This document shows positions 42,944 through 54,061 of a stretch of 64,000 bases of DNA, piece after piece. The translations under genes were made by a program, and so were the position numbers. Source of the stretch: Gonocerus acuteangulatus (lineage: Eukaryota > Arthropoda > Insecta > Hemiptera > Coreidae); assembly GCA_946811695.1 (NCBI GenBank), contig OX328132.1, forward strand, positions 54,075,359 through 54,139,358, given 5' to 3'. The notes under the pieces were generated by a model. That model did not search any database and had not been told where the DNA came from. It saw only the letters and a program-made list of their open reading frames with translations. Numbering within the stretch: the first letter of the stretch is position 1; each line of letters opens with the position of its first letter.

Positions 42944-45589
42944 ATGCATCGCTTCCATAATACCCATCTCTCTATCCTTTTGTGGAATGCCAACGGACTT
43001 ACCACAAGAAGACAAGAACTGACACTTTTACTAACTGACAAAAACATCGACATCGCACTCATAACTGAGACACTCTTGAAAAACTCCATGTCCTTCGGTG
43101 TTGAGGGGTACTCCTGTTATCGAACCGACCATCCATCTCTGGCGCAGCATGGGACTATAATTCTTATCAAGAACCAAATCAAGCATCATCAAGAGTCCAG
43201 AATCGCATCAACAAGCCTGCAGGTAACATCCATATCCCTTTCCCTTTCTCCCTTCGATATCATATTGTCCGCAGTGTACTGTTCTCCCAATCACACCATT
43301 TACCATCCCGAATTCCTGTCAATATTCCAATCCTTTGGTCCCCGTTTCCTCACCGGGGGTGATTTCGACGCGAAACACCCCATGTGGGGAAGCCGTACTT
43401 CCAACTCCCGTGGCAGAATCCTTTACGATATCCTTAACTCCCACAATTATCGCCCAATATCTCCCAACACGCCAAACATACTGGCCATCCGACACATCCC
43501 GCAGCCCTGATCTAGTCGACTTCTTCATCTCGGCTGGCCTGGGAGGCATAGCGACTTCTGTTGATTCGCTTCTCGACCTATCGTCGGACCATTCTGCGAT
43601 CCTTCTAACCCTCTTCTCCTCCCCTGTACCTCGTCCTCTACAACCAACCCTTACACCAGGTCCTATCAACTGGCAAAAATTTCAGACTAACTTAGAGCGC
43701 TCCATAGATCTTACAGTTTCCCTTAAAACCCCATACAGACCTTGACAAAGCCACTGAAACATTTACTAAAGCTATTCAGGACAGGGCTCGCAATTCATGC
43801 CGACCAACCCCTAGTTTTTCCTCCCCACCCAAGCTGCAACTCCCAAGACACATCCAAGAACTCCTTGCAGCCAAGCGACGGGCCAGAGCTCTATGGCAAA
43901 GATCCCGTTATCCCTCGGACAGAAACACATATAACAGACTGACACGACAGCTGAAATCTTCCCTATCCCAATTCCGTTCAGAATCCTTTAACGAATACCT
44001 TTCATCCCTCTCTACACAAGATTGTTCTTTGTTGACAGTCACCGGGAAAATCCTTAAGTTTTACCCAATTCCTTCTCCTCTCAAACGCAGCGATGGGACC
44101 TGGGCCAGAAGTGATGAAGAAAAGGCGCTCTTACACTCCACACACCTGACCACAGTATTTTTCCCTAATCCACAAATAAGTCCCTCTCACGATGAAAATA
44201 TCGAAGATTACCTAAATTCACCTATTCCTCTGTCCTTCCCTCCCAAAGCTTTCCATCCGTCCGAAGTAAAATACATAATTAAACACCTCCCTAGGAAATC
44301 TCCCGGTTATGACCTTATCACCTCCACAATACTTAAAAACCTCCCCCAGAAGGCCATCACATTCCTCACATACCTGTATAACTCAATCTTAAGAACAACC
44401 CATTTCCCGAATCCCTGGAAACACTCAATCATTATCGTTATTCCCAATCCCTCCCGATCGCCCTTCTTCCTATCGACCTATCAGCCTCCTCCCATTAATG
44501 TCTAAAATATTCGAAAAACTCCTTTATAAAAGAATCCTCCCTATCATAGAATCCTCAAAGAAAATTCCCAACCACCAATTTGGTTTCCGCTTCCAACATT
44601 CCACAATCCAACAGTGCTTACGAGTCGTAGATGTAATATCCTCCTCGCTTGAACGTAAGAGTTTTTGCACGAGTGCCTTTCTCGACGTTGCTCAAGCATT
44701 CGATCGGGTTTGGCACCCGGGATTACTGTACAAAGTAAAGCTTATACTTCCACACACCTATTTCCTTGTCCTGAAATCCTACCTCTCAAATAGATCCTTC
44801 CAAGTAAAACAAGGTACAACCCTTTCCCCAACCTGCTCCATAAATGCTGGAGTCCCCCAAGGGAGTATTATCGGTCCCCTCCTTTTCCTTCTTTACACTG
44901 CGGTTATTCCCACAAACCCCCAAACCCTACTTACCACATACGCTGATGACACAGCCATCCTGTCAACTTCCCCTGACCCTTCAGTAGCATCCCAAAACCT
45001 GCAGGAACATCTTTCCGCCATACAACATTGGAGTGAAAGGTGGAGAATAAAAATCAACACAGAAAAATGCAAACAAGTGACATTCACTCTCAACCGGAGA
45101 TCATGCCCTCCTGTTTACCTCAGTAACACTCCTCTCCCGGAATCAAACGAGGTTCGATATCTAGGATTATACCTTGACAGCCGACTGACATGGAACCCTC
45201 TCACGAGACTGAAAAGACAGGAACTGAACAATCGATACGGACTACTTAGACGACTCCTTGGACCATCATCTAAATTATCGATACAGAACAAATTAACGAT
45301 ATACAAAACAATCATTCGACCAATATGGACGTACGGACTTGAACTCTGGGGATCTGCAAAACCATCTAACATCAACAAAATACAGGCATTCCAGTCCAAA
45401 GTTCTTCGTAAAATTGTAAATGCCCCTTTCTATGTTTCCAACAAAACCCTTCACAATGACCTTAACATCCCATTTGTCCTTGACCTTGCTAAAACCCGTT
45501 TCCAAACGTTCCACTCCAAATTGTCTCACCATCCTAATCCCGAAGGTCTATCCTCCCAGGAGGCTCAAGAGACAGTGGCCCCGAGATAA
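42944..45589 (+). pseudogene. jockey ORF2 (endonuclease and reverse transcriptase)
   Basis: APE-type endonuclease at the N-terminus: WNANGLTTRRQEL, ALITETLL (catalytic Glu), GGDFDAKHPMWGS and, after a frame change near 43500, SDHSAILLTL. The linker and RT entry (KSPGYDLITSTILKNLP) lie in further frames, with shifts near 43745 and 44470. The RT palm is in one clean frame from 44498: FLDVAQAFDRVW (motif A), AGVPQGSIIGPLLF (motif B) and TTYADDTAILS (motif C, catalytic DD at 44945-44950). The C-terminal region includes TYGLELWGSAKPSNINKIQ. The endonuclease nicks DNA and the RT copies element RNA at the nick. The endonuclease and RT motifs I can see are intact, so inactivation is by a few indels and probably recent. 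Confidence 0.9.
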
Positions 45590-45811
45590 TTTACTTATCT
45601 GATCATTTAGGGATCATTATAATATTACTTGCACAGCTCTGGAAGTGCCAACAATGGTTGGCTTCTTTCAAATTGTTTATTGATTTATTTTATTTTACTT
45701 TTTTTTTGTTATTGTCAATCTGTTCGTAGCATATCTGTATCATCAGACTTGATAATTGTACTTTTAAATTTGTACAGATTTCAAATAAATAAATAAAGAA
45801 AAATTATTGAA

Positions 45812-45862
<51 letters not shown>

Positions 45863-46012
45863 GAAAGCACCACCCTAAACATAGGACACCACATACAAAT
45901 AAACCCCTTCCAAAAAAAAAAGTTGTAAATAAAAAGAAAATTATTCTGAGAGAGACACCGAAATTTCTTCAGGAGAAAGTGACGTTGATTCGTCTGATAA
46001 ATGTCGTGAGTT

Positions 46013-46306
46013 ATGTCGATGACCAGTAACAATTTGAAAAAAGGAAATTTTATACTTGTTAAAAATAAAAGTAAAAAGACTATTACATATTTAGTCGCAG
46101 AGATTTGTGACATTAAATGTCCAATGTCAAAGATCCAATATTTGGAAAAACAAACTTTAAGTGACAAGTTTACGAGAGAAGAAGAAAATTTGTATGATAT
46201 TGATGTTGAAGACATTGTGGCTAAACTTCCATACCCTACTATTGCTAGTGGATCTGTTAGACAGTTAAAACGTTTATCGATTGCACTGGATTTTTCAGCA
46301 TATTAA
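46013..46306 (+). pseudogene. pogo/DDE_1-like transposase C-terminal region
   Basis: 97 codons plus an upstream acidic run in another frame (EISSGESDVDSSDKC). KKGNFILVKNKSKKTITYLV, then IVAKLPYPTIASGSVRQLKR and LDFSAY resemble the Tudor-like tail (VGDFVLV..., DIV.KLP.P) that I associate with some insect transposase-like proteins. The DDE domain is not present. Repeated GTGGTCAAAGGTACAACACC words 130-370 bp downstream may be the ends of the same element. Family naming is from memory of the motif and is uncertain. Confidence 0.45.
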
Positions 46307-46433
46307 GCGTAACATAATATCAAAAATAGCTTTTTTATTATGCTTACATCCTTGTCCTGTATTTATTAAACTTACAAACAATTAAAATATTACTGAATAC
46401 AATTTTTTGTCTGCACTGCTGTGTTGTTTTTAC

Positions 46434-46673
46434 GTGGTCAGAGGTACAACACCCTATGGTCAAAGGTACAACTACATGTTGTACCTTTGACCACTGTACG
46501 ATTATTTTTTAAAAAATTAATACAAAATATGATATGTAAAGCTATAACCTTGAAAAAATTAAATATGATAAACAATAGAATACTAATTACAATGAAATAA
46601 AAAAAATGAATTTATCTTTAATATTCAAGCCAAAACAAATTCAATTTTGCAAAGTGGTCAAAGGTACAACACC
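46434..46673. repeat. cluster of GTGGTCAAAGGTACAACACC motifs with hairpin
   Basis: Copies at 46434-46453 (one change), 46457-46472, 46478-46493 inverted and 46654-46673. The middle two make a perfect 16-bp hairpin with a 5-nt loop (TACAT). The pattern looks like piled-up transposon termini. Confidence 0.8.
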
Positions 46674-47039
46674 TTCCCCTATATATATTTACACCACTTT
46701 TTTAGTTATGATCGATGAGTTATGTTACGTCGACTTTTTCTGTCAGCACTTCAGGATTAAACTCGCTTCTCTAGAGGGGGAGAAACACATTGTTGCAACA
46801 AAATTAACACAATTGTTCAGGGAAATTTGATAGCAAAATATCTCCTACACCCTATCTTTGTTCCGAACGTTAACAAAATGTCCTACATAACATACAAGAA
46901 TGGCATCAAAATAGACTTTAACGTTTATATTGTACTCAGGTTTAACGGAAAGCAACCTTGATGAGAAATACTGTTGTAGGATCCAGACTGTTGAGGGGTG
47001 ACAGCGTAGAAGGCTGCGGTATGAGAAGGAATTGTAAAC
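46674..47039. other. no gene seen
   Basis: Nothing recognised. Confidence 0.45.
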
Positions 47040-47890
47040 CACAGGAGAACCAGCGATCAAGTGCGGTTAGGTCCTTCTCCCGACCTCTGACCCAATACCT
47101 CTCACTCCCTTTCTACTACCCGCTGCTCCTGTGTCAGACTTAAAACTCTCAAATATTTCCTTATTAAGACGAACAATCTTAGACAATCCTGTACTCATCT
47201 ACAGTCTACACTGTAGTACCTTGTAACTCTTCTACTGAACACAAACGTTGACAGCCCTCTCTACCTTTCAAACATCCGCAGCTCATGTGTCAGCCTTAAA
47301 ACTCTTAAATATTTCTATATTAAAACGAACAATCTTAGATAACCGGGTGCTCATCTACAGTCTACACTGCCACCAAGAAGTTCCTTGTATCTCTCTACAG
47401 AACACACCTTGCCAGCCCTCACTACATTTCTACACTAGCTGCTTCTCCATTCTTAGCCTTAAAACTCTCAAATATATCCATATTAAGACTATAAATCGTA
47501 GACAATCCTGTACTCATTTACAGTCTACACTGCCACCATGAAGTTACTTGTAACTCGTCTACAGAACACACGTAGACACCTACCACTACCCACTGCTCCT
47601 TTGTCAGCATTAATAATCTTAAACATTTCCTTATTAAGACTAACAATCTAAGACAATCCTGTGCTTATCTACAGGCTACGCTATCTCAATGGACTTCCAC
47701 CTAACTCGTCAAAAAAACACTCTTTGCCACTACCTTTCTTTACTACCTTTCAGGTACCCGCTGCTCCGGTGTCAGCTTTAAAACTCTTAAACATTTCTTT
47801 AGACGAACAATCTAGGACAATCCTGACCTCATCTACAGGCTACACTGCCTCCAAGAATTTCCTAGTTTCTCGTCTAATGAACAGAGGTTG
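47040..47890. repeat. ~155-165-bp tandem array, five units
   Basis: GTCAGCCTTAAAACTCTTAA-type starts recur at about 47133, 47288, 47452, 47603 and 47771 (spacings 151-168). Each is followed by ACAATCTTAGACAATCCTG and CTCATCTACAGTCTACACTG. The units are diverged. Apparent reading frames are by-products of the repeat. Confidence 0.85.
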
Positions 47891-47958
47891 ACATCTCCCA
47901 CTCTCTTTCTACAAAGTACACATAGCAAAAAGATACTTATTGCCTACCGCAATTCGTG

Positions 47959-47971
47959 CTCTCTCTCTCCC

Positions 47972-48061
<90 letters not shown>
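47959..48061. repeat. (CT)n(TA)n compound microsatellite
   Basis: CT-rich 47959-48004, then about 28 TA units. Confidence 0.95.
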
Positions 48062-48062
<1 letters not shown>

Positions 48063-48990
48063 TTCTTTGTGAAAGCTTTATAGATCAATTAAGTTGAAAT
48101 TCAAAATATTACATTCTTTATTTTATTGACGCGTTTCACTTGTTGCATAAGAGATTGTTTTCAATAAATATACTATAAATTAATTATTCAATATTTCTTT
48201 GTAAAATTAGTAAATGTTGTAGGCGATATTCGACATCTTCAATATCCAAACTCTGTTCAACAATAAGCCATATTTGAACTACTAACGAGTTGGCAAACAA
48301 AAAAAATTAGTTCTTGTAATTAGTAAAATTTTAATTAAAATGTCCAGATGCCAAGGCTGAGGGAAGTGGTTGTGACATGTGAGCTCTCACCGCAAATTTC
48401 AAACTTGCTTCGTCCGGCATTTTATTTGTCCAACATTTCCATAAAACTACACTCTCCCTGCCGTTGACAACATAAAGTAAAAAGTTTGACAAAATCATTA
48501 AATACCGAACTTATATTATTGTGTATTTAAAACATATTTCTAAACTGAAATTGGAGCCGGTTTTGTATCTCCCAAAAAAAGAAAAACTACTTACACGTAA
48601 AGACACCTTTAAAAATTTAGACATTAGGAGACCCTAGATATTAAGAAGGTCTTTTATGACGTCCTCCACACGAAACAAATCCATTGGTTCTGAAAAGTGA
48701 ACGTTTCTTGACTCTTAAGTCATAATACTGATACTTAAATTTGTCCAGACATTTCCTCTTACTTCTTCAGTTAGTAAATGATGCTTGTTTGATAGCTGAT
48801 AGCAAACCTCAATCAAAGCCGAGAAGTATGGGGAGATAAAATCACCCAGCCAGAATGCTTAACCCAAGATAACAACCCTCCGTCCTTTTAACGAATACTG
48901 CTCGGATTTGTAATTTTCCTGCAATGGGTGATCACTGTAGGCGGCTCACCTTCCAGGTATTCCACCACTAGTTTATTACCTACAAGTAGC
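48062..48990. other. no gene seen
   Basis: Nothing recognised before the piggyBac relic. Confidence 0.45.
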
Positions 48991-49008
48991 CGGAAGTAGA
49001 ATCACGTC

Positions 49009-49270
49009 GTGCTTCTGGGACATACCAACTGGAAAATAGATCGGCAAAGAGCCAATTACCAAACTAACCAATCTTTCAAAAATGACATTATTATGATAGA
49101 ACTAAAGGCATTATTGGGTATACTAGTGTATTTTGGAGGACTCATAGATAATCATTTGCGGTTGAGCATTTTATGTAATGCCTCAAGGAATGGCGATAAA
49201 TACCTAGCAGGTTCACATTCCTTGTAAATGGCCTTCGTTGTGACGATAAAATCATCAGTATCTAGGGAGA
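49009..49270 (+). pseudogene. piggyBac-like transposase fragment
   Basis: IIMIELKALLGILVYFGGLI, then DNHLRLSIL and, after a frameshift near 49215, FLVNGLRCDDK match the conserved block of piggyBac transposases (ELKAfiGlll..G, then MS..RF..L...LRFDDK). Only this ~85-residue region survives and stops follow at once. The catalytic DDD residues of the family lie outside the fragment. No TTAA-bounded element could be traced around it. Confidence 0.75.
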
Positions 49271-49403
49271 ATGCGGCGACATTATGGCCTTAATAATGTC
49301 TTACTGATGAAATTCCGAAAATGCTGTAAGTAAATTAATTTTTTGCTGCTAAATAATGAGATTTTACAGCTATGTTCGTCGAAACTCAAAATGGGTACCT
49401 AAC

Positions 49404-49407
<4 letters not shown>

Positions 49408-49461
<54 letters not shown>
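49408..49461. repeat. (TA)n microsatellite
   Basis: About 27 TA units abutting the Penelope-type relic. Confidence 0.95.
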
Positions 49462-49462
<1 letters not shown>

Positions 49463-49680
49463 TTCTTATTTCTTTTCAATGCTAGGGGTCGATAAAGTAG
49501 TTACACCATTCGTTTAAACTGACTACTTTTATATATTTTGCCCCAGATATATCATGCTTCAGACGCCTCTTCAGAGGCTTTCCTTATAAGGAAGTCATGT
49601 TCTCCTCATGTTCTTGCTGATGTCGAGAAAACTAACACGGAAAGCCCCTGAAGAGGTGGGAGATAAAGCACTTTACGCAG
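49462..49680. mobile_element. degenerate Penelope-type ends, facing pair
   Basis: Minus strand 49462-49590: CTTTATCGACCCCTAGC end and AAGCCTCTGAAGAGGCGTC are eroded versions of the 36.4-kb element end and hammerhead region. Plus strand 49635-49680: AAAGCCCCTGAAGAGGTGGG is another start of the same motif. Again the two copies face away from each other at their 3' ends. Stem II and the GAAA box are lost. Confidence 0.6.
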
Positions 49681-49830
49681 AAAGTTGTGATATGTTTCTT
49701 AGTTTTTATTTTTCAATTTTGCCATGTAAAATAGTTCTGGTCATCTCCTTTAATTCTAAATTGGGTTACGTTCCGTTTCACATAGTTTACAGTTGATTAA
49801 ATTTAGCAGTGTCAAAATCCCTAATTTTTG

Positions 49831-50112
49831 TCAATAGTATTTCCTTGTTGATGGTCCTCTTCGTAGCTTCAAAATATTTCTAATAATCCTCTTTTGTATA
49901 TTAAAGATTTGGTTGGCATGCAATTTATTACCCCATACTTCTATGCCGTATGGTTGTGACTTGAAAATCCCATAATATACATTAATTAAATTAGAAAAGC
50001 TAAATGACTTTGAAACATTTGTTCTCTCTCTTCTTTCAGCCGAGATTATTATTTGATATATTTGGTTATTACTTTCTTGTTCTTGTTGATTGACTAACAA
50101 GTCACTTGTCAA
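49831..50112 (-). pseudogene. LINE reverse transcriptase C-terminal fragment
   Basis: Minus-strand frame with INVYYGIFKSQ, YGIEVWGNKLHANQIFNIQ and RIIRNILKLR, the block after the RT domain in jockey/RTE-like proteins. No catalytic domain remains. It differs from the jockey copy at 41755, so it is another family. Confidence 0.7.
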
Positions 50113-50618
50113 TTTATTAACAAGCTACATCGATTAACAAGTTACTTGTCTATCAATGTAAGTTTTCTTTATCACAAAAATAGCAAGAACCTTGGAAACA
50201 TATTGATTGTTTCTACTCCACACTCTCCAAATGGCCATAGGAACAAACATTTTATGAAAAGCGCCAATATGACGCAGTTCCTGCGACTTTTGTATGTCTT
50301 GCCTTCGATTGGCTATTCCATTGTGAGTAAATGACGTGAGGAGGTTCCTCCATGCATACCAGTGGGATTGGATTAAAGCCATAGAAGGGAAGGTCGAGTG
50401 TGGTGGGTGAGGCTAGAGCCTTCAAAGGCCTTTGTTTAGTACTGAATAGTTGGTATTTATGCCCAAAGCTCATTTACAGTTTAACAAAGAAAGTGTTACG
50501 CTGCGTAAACTTGCTGTAAAAAAAAAATTCTTAGCCTAATTTTATCATTTGTTCTGCTTTTAGACATATTTCCTTCCACTTCATTAAAGAGGGGGGCAAT
50601 CATTATTTACTCAATATG

Positions 50619-50622
<4 letters not shown>
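50113..50622. other. no gene; one end-module fragment
   Basis: 50260-50290 carries GCCAATATGACGCAGTTCCT, end module 2 of the hairpin-ended family, without its body. Confidence 0.5.

Positions 50623-50662
<40 letters not shown>
50623..50662. repeat. (TA)n microsatellite
   Basis: About 20 TA units. Confidence 0.95.
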
Positions 50663-50665
<3 letters not shown>

Positions 50666-50693
50666 GTTTTTGATTCGGCGTTCTAGAGCGGTC

Positions 50694-50880
50694 GTTTTAG
50701 CGCGGTCCTCCCTCCCTCCATAGGGAGAAACCCCGCTTATAAGGTTGACCTCATGACGCAATCCGGAAGAGCCGACTAGAAAATTTTCAGAACCCCTAGA
50801 GACCGAAAATGATGGTGGTTCAAATTTGTATATATATATGTGTATGTGTGTGTGTGTGTGTGTGTTCTCGGCATAGCTCA
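50694..50880 (+). repeat. hairpin-ended family, end module 1 with TA/TG tract
   Basis: GTTTTAGCGCGGTCC, CCTCCATAGGGAG hairpin, CCGCTTATAAGGTTGACC, ATGACGCAATCCGGAAG and GGTTCAAATTTGTATATATA, then (TG)n to 50864. The body is missing. The TA/TG tract is at the same internal position as in other copies. Confidence 0.75.
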
Positions 50881-51016
50881 GCGAATAATGGTCCGAATTT
50901 GATGAAAGTTGGTACAAAAATCTTTCACCCAATTAAAGTTTTTTTAATTTAATATTTCACAAAAATCCCATTCTGCTTCTTGATACTGTAGTCCATTTTT
51001 TGGATAATATTTTTAA

Positions 51017-51625
51017 CACTAGATATACCAGACCCGGTACTGGTATAAATGTCAATGGAATCTCGTACAAGATAAAATGAGACGAGATATGCTCAATATG
51101 CAACCTGTACGATGAGGAGGATATTGGTCACTTCCTACTCAGGTGTCCGATGTACGCCGAAGCTAGACGCTACTACATCCGCAGCTATTTCCAAGCAGAG
51201 GACACCACTGAAGACAGCCTTGTTGCATTACTGGATGTAAGAGACCGTGAGAACCTCAACAACCTCTGCGCCTACGTTTTATATGCCCTCAGAATCACAT
51301 TCTACGTGCTTTTATCAGATTCAATTGATTAATTTTTTGAGGCTGTTTCTTTAATGTATAATTTTAATGTAAAGTTATATTATTTTAAGCACATTAAGTG
51401 GCCTCCCTGTAAAAAGTTAAAACTTAAATACAGCTTTTATCTATCTATCTATCTATCTATAAATGTCAATAACAAAAAGTATATTTGTTACTAATATATA
51501 TAAAGTAACATTAAGTTTATTAAATTAGTACATATAGCTACAAAAGTCATAACATCATTTAGGAAAGCAAATTTTATATGTAGTAGGAATTGAAATTCCA
51601 CCCTTTAACACTGGTAAATCTAGTG
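51017..51625. mobile_element. piggyBac-like MITE (TTAA-flanked) split by a LINE
   Basis: Inverted ends CACTAGATATACC (51017-51029) and GGTAAATCTAGTG (51613-51625), bounded by TTAA at 51013-51016 and 51626-51629. TTAA is the fixed target of piggyBac elements. Removing the LINE fragment and one duplication leaves about 195 bp. Confidence 0.75.
51057..51457 (+). pseudogene. 5'-truncated LINE end with perfect 13-bp TSD
   Basis: The last part of an ORF: CSICNLYDEEDIGHFLLRC (CX2CX9HX4C), MYAEARRYY and so on to a stop at 51332, preceded by an in-frame stop. This is the C-terminal zinc-binding block of several LINE clades. The 3' UTR ends TTAAATACAGCTTTTATC and a (TATC)n tail. Direct TATAAATGTCAAT copies at 51044-51056 and 51458-51470 flank it exactly, fixing the insertion boundaries. 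It inserted into the MITE at 51017-51625. The RT domain is absent. Confidence 0.85.
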
Positions 51626-51630
51626 TTAAA

Positions 51631-51692
51631 GGGTCCCCCGTGGTCTAGTAGCTAAAGATTCATATACGGGAGATGGTGGGTTCGATTCCCAC
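51631..51692 (+). mobile_element. tRNA-Glu-derived SINE (family 1), truncated
   Basis: GGGTCCCCCGTGGTCTAGTA and GGTGGGTTCGATTCCCACC, then cut off at CGGCG where a Transib-like end begins. It starts 1-2 bp after the TTAA of the MITE. Confidence 0.8.
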
Positions 51693-51697
51693 CGGCG

Positions 51698-52015
51698 CAC
51701 AGTCGGGCCAAACGATTTTTCGTGTTTCAAAAAAGGCTAACGCCTCCAAATCTTAACCGATTTCAATGCATTTTTTTTAAATGGAAGCTAATAAAATTTA
51801 AAACAACTTTGTCTGACCAGATTTTTTTTTTTTTTTTTTTTTTTTTCCCTATATAATAAATTACGTGTAAATAATTCAAGAACTTTTACAAATCAACATA
51901 AAATAATATTTTACTTTTCATCTAACTTAATATTAGCACAGATATCGTTTAAATTAAACTTTCAAACCCTGATTGGACATGTTAAAAATCAAAATCTATT
52001 TTTAAAACATTCAAA
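51698..52015 (+). mobile_element. Transib-like end, second sub-family
   Basis: CACAGTCGGGCCAAACG preceded by CGGCG (51693-51697), then about 300 bp shared with 14920-15205. The right end was not found. Confidence 0.6.
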
Positions 52016-52660
52016 AATCATATTATTTCAATTAATATGACGTCGATGCGCTGTAAAAAAAATAAAAATTTAAATTTGTTATTTTATAATAACCTAGAAT
52101 AGATTGATACTTATCTTAACATATGGTGCCTTCCAGATGTGCCTTCCTGAATCGGCGCTTGTCGACACTGCGTAGAGCCGATGGTTTGGTTCTGTTTTGA
52201 CGCAGTTCAATCTCTAGGGTACTTGCCTTTTTAGGCCAATCTTACTATATCAGTTCTAAGCAAGGGCTTCCGTTCATCTCGCTTGAGTGTCTTCGGTTGT
52301 CTAAATATTTTCAAAGATTCTCTGAATTGTAGATTTATCTTCTTTAGCTGAGATCCTGGCTTGGCCAAAAAGCGTTTGCCGGGGACATTCATCGCCGTGC
52401 AGAGTTTTTTTGTACGTGTCGGGTGGTTGTCAAAGGGGTGTTGTTGTCCAATTCTCGTGGCTAACGATGATTGGCCGAGAAAAGACAAGCACGCCCTTCG
52501 CAACAAGACGAAGAACTGCGTCAAAACAATTCCATCGGCTCCATGCAGTGCAGAAAGGCGCCGATATACGAAGGCACCTCTGGAAAGCGCCATAAGTACT
52601 TATCTATTACAGGTTACTGTAAAATAACAAATTTAAAAACTGTTGTAAAAAAATGGAAAA
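52016..52660. other. no gene seen
   Basis: Overlapping frames on both strands at 52231-52627 have no domain. TTTTGACGCAGTTC near 52195 is a fragment of end module 2. Confidence 0.4.
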
Positions 52661-52664
52661 CTGT

Positions 52665-52694
52665 CTGATGAAGCACAATGGGATACCTGCAAAA
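52665..52694 (+). ncRNA. hammerhead-core-like motif, second family, eroded
   Basis: CTGATGA is intact, followed by AGCACAATGGGATACCTGC, but GAAA is replaced by CAAAA and stem II has mismatches. Confidence 0.35.
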
Positions 52695-52729
52695 CAGTAC
52701 TTCAAAAATGTTCAAAAGACGTCATCGAA

Positions 52730-53230
52730 TCTCTTTCTCTTGGCAAGCTATATTTCTAACAATGAATTGTTTTTCTTATTTTACTTAATCTGTTTTGTTG
52801 TCAAATACATTATCCAACTATAAGCAATTAAAAAATAACAAGGAATAAAAACAGACAAAAAGAACCGTTCGAATAAATGAAATCAATTACTTCAAAGTTT
52901 AAGCACTTATTTCTCCGATTGACATCACCTACTCAAAAATTGTTTCATAATCTTTTTTGTAGAGAATTTAGAAAGCTTTAAATAGTTTCTATCCACTTAT
53001 CACGATTTCCCAACCGTGTTCGAGATATTAATGAATGTATACGAAGTTCCCAAAACTTTTCATGTCTGTTAATAAAATATTTTATTCTAACCCTTCCAAG
53101 TACCAAAACCAAAAGTCCGACTCGCAGGAACTGCGTCATCTTAGCGCGGTTACGTACATCTCGAAGAAATGGAATAGATTAGCATCACAAATCACAGGAA
53201 ACTGACAGTAGCCAACTTACACAGAAGCGG
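52730..53230 (-). repeat. hairpin-ended family, inverted body and end module 2
   Basis: The reverse complement has the body words (TCGGAGAAATAAGTGC, AATAAAATATTTTATTAACA) and, at 53105-53227, module 2 with GTTGGCTACTGTCAGTTTCC. Here module 2 sits next to a different part of the body than at 13291, so internal deletions differ between copies. Confidence 0.7.
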
Positions 53231-53715
53231 ATAATTCTTAATCTATATAAGTCAATACAATTATGTACTGAAAACGTACTTACTCTTTGACTACCGCTGA
53301 GAACGCTCTATTATAAACAAGGAAAAATTCGTTGTAATTTTAAGTATCTTGTTTTACTAGCAAATTCGTACTGTTATAATCAACTGTAACTATGTGCTTC
53401 ATGGCGAATAAAATTCCATTCTGTCGTGGGTTAAATCTTTCTATAAAATAAGAAATAACGTTAACTTCAGTTGGAGGCTATGAGGAAGGTTATACAGATA
53501 GGAGAATTCAAAACAAAGTTATGGCTACGTCATCATGATTAGCCACAGCCATCTTGATTACCACAGCCACTCCAAACTTATTACCAATACCTTTCACCGT
53601 TTCTAACCTTATTTTACTGCAATAATAATTTTACTGATAAATGCAATTTAAAATAAGAAACAACCAATTAAAAAGTGAGATAAACAAAGAGAAAACCCCT
53701 TTCAAATCAAACACT
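53231..53715. other. no gene seen
   Basis: Nothing recognised. Confidence 0.45.
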
Positions 53716-53852
53716 TTTAGCGCGGTTCCTCCCTCCCCCATAGGGAGGAACCCCGCTTATAAGGTTGATACAATGAAACAATCCGAAAGTGCCGACTAGA
53801 AAATTTCGCGTTTCAGAACCCCTAGAGACCGAAAATAAAGGTGGTTCAAATT

Positions 53853-53929
<77 letters not shown>

Positions 53930-53934
53930 TTATT

Positions 53935-53989
<55 letters not shown>

Positions 53990-53994
53990 GTATA

Positions 53995-54061
<67 letters not shown>

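Larger units (their letters stand above)
41755..45859 (+). mobile_element. jockey-clade LINE, near full length, inactivated
   Basis: Order: Gag-like ORF1, endonuclease, reverse transcriptase, 3' UTR, AATAAATAAATAAA and a 45-nt poly(A) at 45815-45859. The first bases follow a (TA)n array, so the 5' UTR is absent or very short. No target duplication identified. Several frameshifts disable both ORFs. Two further 3'-end fragments of the same family lie at 23302 and 32401. Confidence 0.92.

Noticed and set aside
51690..52200. Full Transib-like element with a right end near 52150-52175
   Set aside because: A CGGCG occurs near 52156 but is not preceded by CCACTGTG, so I could not define the right boundary.
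52231..52668. Cluster of overlapping frames on both strands, up to 120 codons
   Set aside because: No domain recognised, and the segment overlaps repeat fragments (TTTTGACGCAGTTC).
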